A DNA stretch of 64,000 bases from Lacinutrix sp. Hel_I_90 (GTDB taxonomy: Bacteria > Bacteroidota > Bacteroidia > Flavobacteriales > Flavobacteriaceae). A program made the position numbers and the translations under genes. Where the stretch lies: assembly GCF_000934685.1 (NCBI RefSeq), contig NZ_JYNQ01000001.1, positions 1,972,501 through 2,036,500 on the forward strand. Reading direction: 5' to 3'. The notes beneath the pieces were generated by a model. It did no database searches. It worked only from the letters and a program-made list of their open reading frames with translations, and had not been told where the DNA came from. Below, piece after piece: positions 26,088 through 34,337 of the stretch; the stretch's first letter is position 1, and each line of letters opens with the position of its first letter.

Positions 26088-27371
26088 TTATAAATCCTCA
26101 AAATCCTCATCTTCCTCTTTCTTATCCTTTTCCATTTTTTTCAATTCTCTCTCTATCTTTCTTAATTCTTTTGCTTTTGCTTTTTCTTCTTTTTTAGCCA
26201 TTTTCTCTTCCTCTTTTTCAGCCTCTATTTCTGCTAGACTTTCTTGACTACCCTCAAGATAAGTTAAAACAATATCTTTAGTAACACCTCCCGCATCTTC
26301 CAATAAATATGCTGCTTCATAATTTTTTATTGCTTTTTTATAATCTTCTTCTATTTCATAAAAACGTCCTAAGTAGTAATGTCCTAAGAGCAACTCTGGA
26401 CTTTCTTTATTTGCTAATTCACCAAGAGCTTCAAGGTATTCCCATTTTTCAGTCTTTTTTATTGCTGCAGCTACTGCTCTAAAATCATTAACTACAATAG
26501 TTTTATCTATACCAAAAAGGTCCTCGATAGTTTGGTATTTTTCAATTAAATACGCTACAGGTGAAGATTCTAATTTTAATATGGATTCTTTATATTCTTT
26601 TTTTGAAATAGGCTGAAAAACAAAAAAGATACTTTCCAAAGCTTTTGATATAGCATAAGCCGGAAGCGCATAATGTGAGGGTTCCTCAAAATTATCAAAA
26701 GTGCTTAACAGATTTTTATTGTCGATGCCGTTAATAGCTTTATTTAATGCTTCAGTATTTTGTTTTAATACGCTTACATCTTTATCAGAGGTTGCCAAAT
26801 AGTAAAATGTTTTAGTTTCTATAGTCTTAAGTCTTTCAGACAAAAACCGTATCATATCTGGCGCCAAATCAGGACTTATTGATACGTATGCATTAAATAA
26901 TGGTTCTGGTTTTAGTAAATAATAATTAATAAAATTAGCTGTTTGACCATGACCTACGACAACTTTAAAGTTTCCGGTTCTATAGGCTTTTTGAATGTAA
27001 GGAATTAATTCCATACCAATAAATTCAAAAAAAGCAACTCCTTTTTCAATAGGTAATGAACTCATTCCTGAATACATAACGTCCTCCTCGCGTTTTCCAA
27101 ATTGATTAATACCAACTACTATTGCCTCTGGAATATCCTCCCAATAAGAAGCATAATCTACATTTGCAGCGACTATTTCAAACATATAATCTCCATCTAA
27201 AGTTACGATAATCGGGTAACTTTTTTTACTGCTATCGTAACTTCTTGGTAATTGAATTTTAATCTCTCGAGAGCCTCCTAGTTTTTCGGAGTTGAACACT
27301 TTGTAAGTGACTTGTGCACTAATGAATTGGACTGAAAAGCAAAGAGCGAGTATAGATAATAAGCGTTTCAT
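26088..27371 (-). CDS. Secreted esterase-fold protein with charged C-terminal tail, nucleophile missing (paralogue 1)
   Basis: Exported protein of 427 residues, close paralogue of the downstream gene over its whole hydrolase and TPR-like part. The ATG at 27371 gives the signal peptide MKRLLSILALCFSVQFISAQ. The expected GxSxG site near 141 reads GHGQTAN, so the Ser is again replaced by Gly, while EPSHYALP keeps the His. It differs by a 45-residue Lys/Glu-rich C-terminal tail ending DEDFEDL, likely a single charged helix. The two genes are 120 bases apart on the same strand and arose by tandem duplication. Function unknown; enzyme activity is doubtful. Confidence 0.82.
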   Translation of the reverse strand: MKRLLSILALCFSVQFISAQVTYKVFNSEKLGGSREIKIQLPRSYDSSKKSYPIIVTLDGDYMFEIVAANVDYASYWEDIPEAIVVGINQFGKREEDVMYSGMSSLPIEKGVAFFEFIGMELIPYIQKAYRTGNFKVVVGHGQTANFINYYLLKPEPLFNAYVSISPDLAPDMIRFLSERLKTIETKTFYYLATSDKDVSVLKQNTEALNKAINGIDNKNLLSTFDNFEEPSHYALPAYAISKALESIFFVFQPISKKEYKESILKLESSPVAYLIEKYQTIEDLFGIDKTIVVNDFRAVAAAIKKTEKWEYLEALGELANKESPELLLGHYYLGRFYEIEEDYKKAIKNYEAAYLLEDAGGVTKDIVLTYLEGSQESLAEIEAEKEEEKMAKKEEKAKAKELRKIERELKKMEKDKKEEDEDFEDL

Positions 27372-27423
27372 AGTAGGTGATTTTAAATTTAGCAGGTAAA
27401 AATTCAGAAAAGCAAGGTACAAA

Positions 27424-28377
27424 TTATTTTTTTCTGTTGTATACGGGTATTAAAATGAAAGACAGTGTTCCAAAAATGATAATCATAATAGTTTGTGAGG
27501 TCCACATAATCCAACCAAAGGCTAAACTCGGTACAGCGGCAATACCAAAAACACCGAAGGCTTTCATTACTGCCACAGGATAAACAAAGATACCGCCATT
27601 AGTGGCAGCAATAGTGAAGCTCGCTGCTATAAATGCCACTAAAATGGCACCAACTGTAATCGTGTCCAAATCTGGTAATGCCAAAGTGGTTACGTAAAAC
27701 ATAAGTAAATACATAAACCATATAAATAAAGTATGACATATGAAGGCCCATTTGTGTTTCATTTTAAAAATGCTCAACACGCCTTCTATTAAACCTGATA
27801 AAAAGCTTTTGATTTTTAAAGCTATTTTATACTGGCTTTTCTTCAGAATTATAAAAATTAAACCAAAAGAGATTAGCCCAGCAACAGCAAATTGAACTAG
27901 CCTTTGTGGGTCGATTGATTTGCTTAATAATTCATATATATAATCAAACTGAATAAGTAATGTAAACCCTATGATACCGAGCATAACCACCAAATCTGCC
28001 ATTCGCTCAGCCACTATGGTTCCAAAACTTTTTTGAAAAGGGACTGCTTCATAATTGGTAAGGACTGCTGCTCTTAATACCTCGCCAGATCTTGGAATGC
28101 CATAATTAGCCAAATAGGTTATAAACACAGCCATGACACTATTAGGGAATCTAAGAGTATACCCCATAGGTTCAAGAAGGTATTTCCAGCGGTAAGCTCT
28201 TGATAAATGACTTAAAAAACCAAAAAAGACGCCTAATAAAATCCACCAATAATTAGCAGATTTAAAATACGGAAGGATCGCTTTAATAGGTAATTGTGTA
28301 AATGTATACCAGCCAAAACATATCGCTAACAAAAGCGGGAGACCAATTTTGAGCGTTTTTTTGGTGGAGTTATTCAA
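27424..28377 (-). CDS. Lysylphosphatidylglycerol synthase-type flippase domain protein (UPF0104)
   Basis: Integral inner-membrane protein of 317 residues with about eight hydrophobic segments. It belongs to the PF03706 family (MprF flippase-like, YbhN). The conserved motif region FGFLSHLSRAYRWKYLLEPMGY is near residue 53, and SGEVLRAAVLTNYEAVPFQKSFGTIVAERMADL near 98 is the family signature. It has no aminoacyl-transfer domain. It starts 6 bases after panD and shares the panC-panD message. The transported lipid is unknown. Confidence 0.88.
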   Translation of the reverse strand: MNNSTKKTLKIGLPLLLAICFGWYTFTQLPIKAILPYFKSANYWWILLGVFFGFLSHLSRAYRWKYLLEPMGYTLRFPNSVMAVFITYLANYGIPRSGEVLRAAVLTNYEAVPFQKSFGTIVAERMADLVVMLGIIGFTLLIQFDYIYELLSKSIDPQRLVQFAVAGLISFGLIFIILKKSQYKIALKIKSFLSGLIEGVLSIFKMKHKWAFICHTLFIWFMYLLMFYVTTLALPDLDTITVGAILVAFIAASFTIAATNGGIFVYPVAVMKAFGVFGIAAVPSLAFGWIMWTSQTIMIIIFGTLSFILIPVYNRKK

Positions 28378-28383
28378 GAGCTG

Positions 28384-28734
28384 TTATTTTAGTAAATTTG
28401 TTGCTTCATCTGGAAACACCAATGACGGCTTAAAAACTTTAGCTTCTTCGATATTCATAAAGGCATAGGTAATTAAAATAAGCACATCTCCTGGTGATAC
28501 CAATCTTGCGGCTGCTCCGTTGAGCGTGATTTCTCCTGTATTTCGTGGACCAGGAATAGCATAAGTTTCTAATCGCGCGCCATTATTGTTATTTACAATT
28601 TGAACTTTTTCACCTTGTATAATATTTGCGGCATCCATTAAATCTTCGTCAATGGTAATGCTGCCTATATAATTAAGGTCTGCGCCCGTAACTTTTACTC
28701 TGTGAATTTTAGATTTTACTACTTGTATTTGCAT
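28384..28734 (-). CDS. panD: Aspartate 1-decarboxylase
   Basis: Pyruvoyl enzyme that makes beta-alanine for pantothenate. The 116-residue proenzyme self-cleaves between Gly24 and Ser25; the site YIGSIT is at 22-27, the same numbering as in E. coli. Conserved Lys9 (SKIHR) and the [11 protein letters not shown] loop near 50-60 are present. It lies 13 bases after panC, and the two together make and use beta-alanine. Confidence 0.95.
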   Translation of the reverse strand: MQIQVVKSKIHRVKVTGADLNYIGSITIDEDLMDAANIIQGEKVQIVNNNNGARLETYAIPGPRNTGEITLNGAAARLVSPGDVLILITYAFMNIEEAKVFKPSLVFPDEATNLLK

Positions 28735-28747
28735 GGTGCAAAGATAA

Positions 28748-29596
28748 TTAATTTAGGGCGATATTGTCTATTAATCTTATGTCGTCTGCGTAAGCAGCAA
28801 TAAACGCTCTGTAGGTTTTTGTTTTAGATTTTCGTTTTACTGGCTTTAAGGTTTTAATATCTGCAATACTAAAATATTCTAATTCCAATAATTCATGTTG
28901 TGCAAATTGTTTTTCAACCCATTCCGTCACTTCTTTAGCACTTTTTGTGCCAAATTTTATTTTGGCAGCCTGTAATGTTTTGTATATAAATGGTGCTGCT
29001 CTTTTATAATCAGGTTTTAGTCTTATGTTCCTTGAACTCATTGCTAGCCCACTTTCTTCTCTGTGAATTTTCCAGCCCTTAACTTGTACTGGACAGTTAT
29101 GTTTTTCAGTTAACTTTTTTATGATTGCTAATTGCTGATAATCCTTTTCACCAAAATACGCTTGGTCTGGTTTTACAATTTCAAAAAGTCGCTTTACTAC
29201 AGTGGCAACACCGTCAAAATGTCCTGTTCTAAACCTTCCTTCCATTTCGAATTCGAGACCGTCAAAATTAAAATGTTCCACTTTTGTATCGGCTCCATAT
29301 AAATCTTCAACACTAGGGGCATAAATAATAATAGCTTTAGAAACTGTTTCCAGAAGTTTTACATCTTTATCAAGCGTTCTTGGGTATTTTTTTAAATCTT
29401 CGGCATTGTCAAATTGTGTTGGGTTTACAAAAATACTTACGACACATAGCGCATTATTAGCTAACGCCTCTCTTACCAAAGACAAGTGCCCATAATGTAA
29501 AGCACCCATTGTAGGCACGAAACCCACGGTGATCCCTTGGGCTTTATAGTGAGCAATATGCTTTTGAATTTTACTTTTATCCTTGAAAACAGTCAT
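28748..29596 (-). CDS. panC: Pantothenate synthetase
   Basis: Joins pantoate and beta-alanine with ATP to form pantothenate. It has 282 residues. The HIGH-type motif [14 protein letters not shown] is at 28-41. [19 protein letters not shown] is near 57. The substrate motif [12 protein letters not shown] is near 144. The KMSKS-like SGLAMSSRN is near 181. It is the first gene of panC-panD-flippase, with a -7 box 23 bases before the ATG. panB is not in the window. Confidence 0.97.
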   Translation of the reverse strand: MTVFKDKSKIQKHIAHYKAQGITVGFVPTMGALHYGHLSLVREALANNALCVVSIFVNPTQFDNAEDLKKYPRTLDKDVKLLETVSKAIIIYAPSVEDLYGADTKVEHFNFDGLEFEMEGRFRTGHFDGVATVVKRLFEIVKPDQAYFGEKDYQQLAIIKKLTEKHNCPVQVKGWKIHREESGLAMSSRNIRLKPDYKRAAPFIYKTLQAAKIKFGTKSAKEVTEWVEKQFAQHELLELEYFSIADIKTLKPVKRKSKTKTYRAFIAAYADDIRLIDNIALN

Positions 29597-29619
29597 TTTT
29601 AATATAAAATTAACGCGTG

Positions 29620-29627
29620 CAAACTTA
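29620..29627 (-). promoter_or_regulatory. -7 promoter box of panC-panD
   Basis: Reads TAAGTTTG on the minus strand, a full TAnnTTTG match, 23 bases before the panC ATG. No TTG at the -33 place. Confidence 0.5.
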
Positions 29628-29658
29628 ATATATTAGTCGCAATCTGCATAAAATTTTG

Positions 29659-29666
29659 TACTTTTG
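29659..29666 (+). promoter_or_regulatory. -7 promoter box of the GT5-DUF4270-glmS operon
   Basis: TACTTTTG, a full TAnnTTTG match, 115 bases before the GT5 start at 29782. It lies back to back with the panC box. The long leader contains a hairpin with a T-run at 29698-29735. No -33 TTG is evident. Confidence 0.45.
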
Positions 29667-29697
29667 CGTGTTTTTTATTTTGATTTTTCCAAAAGCC

Positions 29698-29735
29698 AAA
29701 CCTCACATACCAAAAGTTTTTGAGGTTTTTTTAAA
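29698..29735 (+). terminator. Terminator-like hairpin in the leader before the GT5 gene
   Basis: AAACCTCA and TGAGGTTT arms with a 15-base loop, followed by a T-run. It lies between a promoter box and the first gene, so it may act as an attenuator, or it may be a degenerate copy of the palindrome family at 45004-45036. Confidence 0.45.
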
Positions 29736-29781
29736 ACGTTAAGCTATTAACAACCCTATTTTGAACTAGTAAAACTAATGT

Positions 29782-30591
29782 ATGAAAGATAAGAGAATAT
29801 TATACGTGTCGTCTGAAGTGGTGCCTTATTTACCTGAAACTGAGATTTCTTCAATGTCATTTGAAACTCCAAGAATGGTGAACCAGCAGGGCGGACAGAT
29901 AAGAATATTCATGCCCAGATACGGAAACATTAACGAAAGAAGACACCAGCTTCATGAAGTCATTCGTTTATCTGGAATTAATTTAGTGATCAATGATTTA
30001 GATATGCCTTTAATTATAAAGGTCGCCTCGATACCAAAAGAACGTATTCAGGTCTATTTTATTGATAATGATGAGTATTTTAAAAGAAAAGCAACACTTA
30101 CAGATGAGGATGGAAATTTATTTCCTGATAACGATGAGCGTGCTATTTTCTTTGCCAAAGGCGTTATTGAAACTGTAAAAAAATTAAACTGGTCTCCAGA
30201 TATTATTCATGTTCATGGTTGGCTAGCTTCCCTGTTACCGCTGTACCTAAAACAGTTTTATAAAGACGAACCTTTATTTAATGAAAGTAAAATTGTTACG
30301 TCTGTATACAATCAAAGTTTCGAAAAAGCGTTAAACAAAGACCTAATTAACAAAGTCTCGTTTGATAATATAGACCCAAGTACTATTAAGGCATTAAAAG
30401 ACCCTACCTATAATAACCTAATGAAAGTAGCAATCGACCAGTCTGATGCACTTATTATAGGTTCAAAAGAAATACCTGAAGAACTAGAAAATTATTTAAA
30501 AGAATCTAAAAAACCTGTGCTAGACTTTAAAGATAAAGATGAATTTGCAGAAGCATACACAGAGTTTTATAATACAAGCGTATTACAATAA
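29782..30591 (+). CDS. Glycogen/starch synthase N-terminal domain protein (GT5, short form)
   Basis: Protein of 269 residues that matches the N-terminal Rossmann domain of glycogen synthase. The start MKDKRILYVSSEVVPY resembles the ADP-glucose site (KxGGL), but the second half of that motif is replaced (LPETEISSMSFETPRMVNQQGG). HVHGWLASLLPLYLK near residue 146 is the conserved HDW-type region. The C-terminal GT-B half that binds the nucleotide sugar is absent. This short form is common in Bacteroidota. With only half the fold, synthase activity is doubtful. It is followed 6 bases later by a DUF4270 lipoprotein. Confidence 0.85.
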   Translation: MKDKRILYVSSEVVPYLPETEISSMSFETPRMVNQQGGQIRIFMPRYGNINERRHQLHEVIRLSGINLVINDLDMPLIIKVASIPKERIQVYFIDNDEYFKRKATLTDEDGNLFPDNDERAIFFAKGVIETVKKLNWSPDIIHVHGWLASLLPLYLKQFYKDEPLFNESKIVTSVYNQSFEKALNKDLINKVSFDNIDPSTIKALKDPTYNNLMKVAIDQSDALIIGSKEIPEELENYLKESKKPVLDFKDKDEFAEAYTEFYNTSVLQ

Positions 30592-30597
30592 TTACCT

Positions 30598-32301
30598 ATG
30601 AAAAAGATAATTTACAGCCTTAAATTTATAACATTACTTACTTTAATACTGGGTATTTCTGTATCATGTGATAACGATTTCTCAAATATCGAAAGCGATA
30701 TTCAAGGCATAAAAAACTTTGAAGCCACCAGCAAATTATTTCCTATGGTTGCTAAAACCAGATTGTTTACGCCTTTCACTCCTGCCGGAAACGAAGATTT
30801 TGTAGGCGTGCAAGCAGATAATTTACCAGGAACGCTTTTAGGTGTTTATAAAGACCCTAACGGTGTTTTTGGCATCACAGAAGCTAATCTGACTGCCCAG
30901 CTAGTTCCCACTAATTTCAATACTGATTTTGGCACAAATCCTGTTTTGGAATCTGTGATCCTAAATATTCCTTATTTTTCCACATTAGTAAGCACAGACG
31001 GTGAAGGTAATAATACCTATACTTTAGACTCCATATATGGCAACACCAATGTTGAATACAAATTATCTATCTATAGAAATAATTATCTTTTAAGAGATTT
31101 AAATCCTGATGCAGATTTTGAAAATCCGCAATGTTATTATTCTAATCAGCAAGAATTGTTTGACGCTACAGTTGCTGCAGCAGACTTAATCTATGAGAAC
31201 ACGGCATTTAAACCAGATCCATCAGAGCATGTTGTTATCGGGGAACTTGACCCAGACACTGGGGAACAAGAAGATACAACGCGTTTTCCTCCAGGCCTAA
31301 GAATTGATTTAACCGTTGATCCTGACCCTGTTCCAGATAACATCTATGTGAACACCTCCTTTTTTTCAGATTTACTTTTTGTTAATGCTACGTCTAATGA
31401 TTTAAGTAATAAAAATCTATTTACTAATTATTTTAGAGGTCTAATCTTTAAATTTGAAAGCAGTACTGATGGAAGTATATTCTATGTAAACATGGATGGC
31501 GCAAGTATTGTTGTAGACTATACTAACGATGAAGAAATAGAATCTGAAGAGCCTTTTGATGTTAGAGATGCTACAGCCTACAGATTACAATTTAATGGCA
31601 ACACCGTAAATACTTTTAACACTATTAGCAATGAAGATGTAGAGGGTCGTGAAGACAACCTTTACCTTAAAGGCGGTGATGGGGCGCTTGCTGAATTGAA
31701 TTTATTTGCAGGTAACATTGAAGATGATGAGGGCAACCTAGTTGATGCTTTAACTTACTTTAAAGGTAAAAAAGACCAATGGTTAATTAACGAAGCGAAT
31801 CTTGTATTTTACGTAAATAAAGGTTTAATTACTAACAGTGAACCAGAAGATGAGCCAGAACGTGTCATACTTTACGATTTAACAAACAATATCCCCATCG
31901 CTGATTACTTTTTAGATGGTAGTGCCAGTAATAATACAAACCAATCAAGAACCCAATTTTCCGAAATATTAAAACGTGACAGTAATGGTGAAGGTGTGCG
32001 CTATAAATTCCGAATTACTAACCATATCAATAATATTTTACAAAGAGACTCCACAAATGTTAAGTTAGGCCTATATTTAACCTATAATATTAATCAACCA
32101 ATATTTATCTCTGGTGGTATTGAAAGAATTGTAAAATCTAAAATTCAAGGCGTTAACAACGACGAAGAGAGTTCTACTATTGATGCACTTCCGCCTGCAA
32201 GCATACTAAGCCCTAAAGGAACAATTCTTTATGGAAGTGGCAACTTACCAGAAGGACAGAAAGCAGAATTCGAAATATTTTATACAGAACCAGAAAACTA
32301 A
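30598..32301 (+). CDS. DUF4270 lipoprotein
   Basis: Envelope lipoprotein of 567 residues in the DUF4270 family, found widely in Bacteroidota. The signal peptide ends with lipobox SVSC near residue 22, and DND follows the Cys. The family start FEATSKLFPMVAKTRLFTPFTP lies near 41. The rest is beta-rich with many Asp and Asn residues and lacks a known catalytic motif. It sits between the GT5 protein and glmS with 6-base gaps on both sides, so the three are one operon. Function unknown. Confidence 0.9.
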   Translation: MKKIIYSLKFITLLTLILGISVSCDNDFSNIESDIQGIKNFEATSKLFPMVAKTRLFTPFTPAGNEDFVGVQADNLPGTLLGVYKDPNGVFGITEANLTAQLVPTNFNTDFGTNPVLESVILNIPYFSTLVSTDGEGNNTYTLDSIYGNTNVEYKLSIYRNNYLLRDLNPDADFENPQCYYSNQQELFDATVAAADLIYENTAFKPDPSEHVVIGELDPDTGEQEDTTRFPPGLRIDLTVDPDPVPDNIYVNTSFFSDLLFVNATSNDLSNKNLFTNYFRGLIFKFESSTDGSIFYVNMDGASIVVDYTNDEEIESEEPFDVRDATAYRLQFNGNTVNTFNTISNEDVEGREDNLYLKGGDGALAELNLFAGNIEDDEGNLVDALTYFKGKKDQWLINEANLVFYVNKGLITNSEPEDEPERVILYDLTNNIPIADYFLDGSASNNTNQSRTQFSEILKRDSNGEGVRYKFRITNHINNILQRDSTNVKLGLYLTYNINQPIFISGGIERIVKSKIQGVNNDEESSTIDALPPASILSPKGTILYGSGNLPEGQKAEFEIFYTEPEN

Positions 32302-32307
32302 TAGTAT

Positions 32308-34155
32308 ATGTGTGGTATCGTTGGATATATAGGCAAAAAAGAAGCTTATCCCATTATTTTGGAAGGACTAAAAAGACTGGAATATCGTGGTTATGACAGT
32401 GCTGGAATCGCTTTATATGATGGTAAAAATTTAAAGCTTTCAAAAACTAAAGGCAAAGTTTCTGATTTAGAAGAACAAATAAGTAAAGACATCACAACCA
32501 GTGGTGCGGTTGGTATTGGACATACCAGATGGGCAACACACGGTGTTCCCAACGATGTTAATTCACACCCACATTACTCAAACTCTGGAGATTTAGTCAT
32601 TATCCATAATGGCATTATAGAAAACTACGCCTCTATAAAGAAAGAGCTTATTAACAGGGGCTATACTTTTAGTTCTGATACAGATACAGAAGTACTTATC
32701 AATCTTATTGAAGATGTTAAAAAGAATGAAAAAGTTAAACTTGGAAAAGCAGTTCAGATCGCATTAAACCAAGTAGTTGGCGCTTATGCCATAGCCGTTT
32801 TTGATAAAAATAAGCCAGATGAAATCGTGGTCGCAAAATTAGGTAGCCCATTAGCTATTGGTATTGGAAATGACGAATTTTTTATTGCCAGCGACGCAAC
32901 TCCTTTTTTAGAGTATACTAAGAAAGCCATCTATTTAGAAGATGAAGAAATGGCTATTATAAGTTTAAGAAAGGGTGTGAAAATAAGAAAAATTAAAGAT
33001 GATTCTTTAGTAGACCCATATATTCAAGAACTCCAATTAAACTTAGAACAGATTGTTAAAGGTGGTTACGAACATTTCATGTTAAAAGAAATTCATGAAC
33101 AACCAGAAGCTATTAAGGATACGTACAGAGGTCGTTTAAGAGTTAAAGAAGGCATTATCAAAATGTCTGGGATTGATGATAATCTTGAAAGAATTTTGAA
33201 TGCGAACAGAATAATCATTATTGCCTGTGGTACATCATGGCATGCTGGTTTAGTTGCAGAATACATTTTTGAAGATTTAGCACGTATCCCTGTTGAAGTA
33301 GAATACGCCTCTGAATTTAGATATAGAAATCCAGTAATTTCAGAAAAAGATGTGGTTATCGCCATTTCACAATCTGGTGAAACTGCAGACACTTTAGCGG
33401 CTGTCAAGCTCGCAAAATCAAAAGGCGCTTTTGTTTTTGGTGTTTGTAATGTTGTTGGTTCTTCTATTGCTAGAGAGACTCATGCTGGTGCTTATACGCA
33501 TGCTGGACCTGAAATAGGAGTAGCCTCTACAAAAGCATTCACTACCCAAATAACTGTTTTAACACTAATCGCCTTAAAACTAGCGAAAGAAAAAGGAACA
33601 ATTTCTAAATCTCAATTTCAGCATCACTTATACGAACTAGAACTAATCCCAGGTAAAGTTGAAAAAGCACTACTTTCTGATAGCCATATTAAAGAAGTAG
33701 CTGAGATATACAAAGACGCTAAAAACTGTTTATACTTAGGAAGAGGTTATAATTTCCCAGTAGCACTTGAAGGCGCTTTAAAGTTAAAAGAAATTTCCTA
33801 TATCCATGCAGAAGGGTACCCTGCAGCAGAAATGAAACACGGTCCTATTGCACTAATTGACGAACATATGCCAGTTTTTGTTATCGCTACAAAGAAAGGA
33901 CACTATGAAAAAGTAGTAAGTAATATTCAAGAAATAAAATCCAGAAAAGGAAAAATTATTGCTATCGTAACAGAAGGAGATACCGACGTAAAAGTGCTAG
34001 CAGATCACATTATAGAAGTTCCTGAAACACTCGAGTCATTAACACCACTATTAACAACTATCCCGCTTCAACTATTATCGTATCATATTGCTGTTCTTTT
34101 GAATAGAAATGTGGACCAACCAAGAAATTTAGCGAAATCTGTTACGGTTGAGTAA
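32308..34155 (+). CDS. glmS: Glutamine-fructose-6-phosphate aminotransferase (isomerizing)
   Basis: First enzyme of UDP-GlcNAc synthesis; it makes glucosamine 6-phosphate. It has 615 residues with nucleophile Cys2 (MCGIVGYIG) exposed after Met removal. The glutaminase motifs RLEYRGYDSAGIA near 23 and GIGHTRWATHG near 70 are present. Two SIS domains follow, with IIACGTSWHAGL near 302 and AISQSGETADT near 350. The end PRNLAKSVTVE is the classic GlmS tail. No glmS ribozyme-like leader is seen; only 6 bases separate it from DUF4270. Confidence 0.98.
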   Translation: MCGIVGYIGKKEAYPIILEGLKRLEYRGYDSAGIALYDGKNLKLSKTKGKVSDLEEQISKDITTSGAVGIGHTRWATHGVPNDVNSHPHYSNSGDLVIIHNGIIENYASIKKELINRGYTFSSDTDTEVLINLIEDVKKNEKVKLGKAVQIALNQVVGAYAIAVFDKNKPDEIVVAKLGSPLAIGIGNDEFFIASDATPFLEYTKKAIYLEDEEMAIISLRKGVKIRKIKDDSLVDPYIQELQLNLEQIVKGGYEHFMLKEIHEQPEAIKDTYRGRLRVKEGIIKMSGIDDNLERILNANRIIIIACGTSWHAGLVAEYIFEDLARIPVEVEYASEFRYRNPVISEKDVVIAISQSGETADTLAAVKLAKSKGAFVFGVCNVVGSSIARETHAGAYTHAGPEIGVASTKAFTTQITVLTLIALKLAKEKGTISKSQFQHHLYELELIPGKVEKALLSDSHIKEVAEIYKDAKNCLYLGRGYNFPVALEGALKLKEISYIHAEGYPAAEMKHGPIALIDEHMPVFVIATKKGHYEKVVSNIQEIKSRKGKIIAIVTEGDTDVKVLADHIIEVPETLESLTPLLTTIPLQLLSYHIAVLLNRNVDQPRNLAKSVTVE

Positions 34156-34193
34156 TATTTTTTTCACATTTTAATTCATATAAATTTAATTTT

Positions 34194-34238
34194 GGGCCTT
34201 ATTCTATGCGACTTTCATAAAATAAGGCCTTCTCTTTT
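34194..34238 (+). terminator. Probable terminator after glmS
   Basis: GGCCTTATT and AATAAGGCC arms with a 17-base loop, followed by a T-rich stretch, 39 bases past the glmS stop. Confidence 0.6.
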
Positions 34239-34270
34239 GGCATAAATTTATTATGCACGCATAAATTCCT

Positions 34271-34296
34271 TTAAGATTTTTTTAAGATTTGGTTAA
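34271..34296 (+). promoter_or_regulatory. Three TTAA half-sites phased by 11 bases upstream of a TonB receptor
   Basis: TTAA occurs at 34271, 34282 and 34293, exactly 11 bases apart. The first two are part of an identical TTTAAGATTT repeat. They lie just before the -7-like box TATATTGG (34303-34310). Direct repeats at one helical turn are the usual target of OmpR/PhoB-type regulators. Confidence 0.4.
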
Positions 34297-34302
34297 AAAC
34301 CG

Positions 34303-34310
34303 TATATTGG
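34303..34310 (+). promoter_or_regulatory. Probable -7 box of the TonB receptor-SGNH operon
   Basis: TATATTGG matches TAnnTTTG at seven of eight positions, 27 bases before the ATG at 34338. Confidence 0.35.
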
Positions 34311-34337
34311 CATCTATAATTTAACTAAATCTAAAAA

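Noticed and set aside
29782-30591. Frameshifted or truncated glycogen synthase
   Set aside because: The next gene starts 6 bases later and shows no GT-B half in any frame; short forms of this kind are normal in the phylum.
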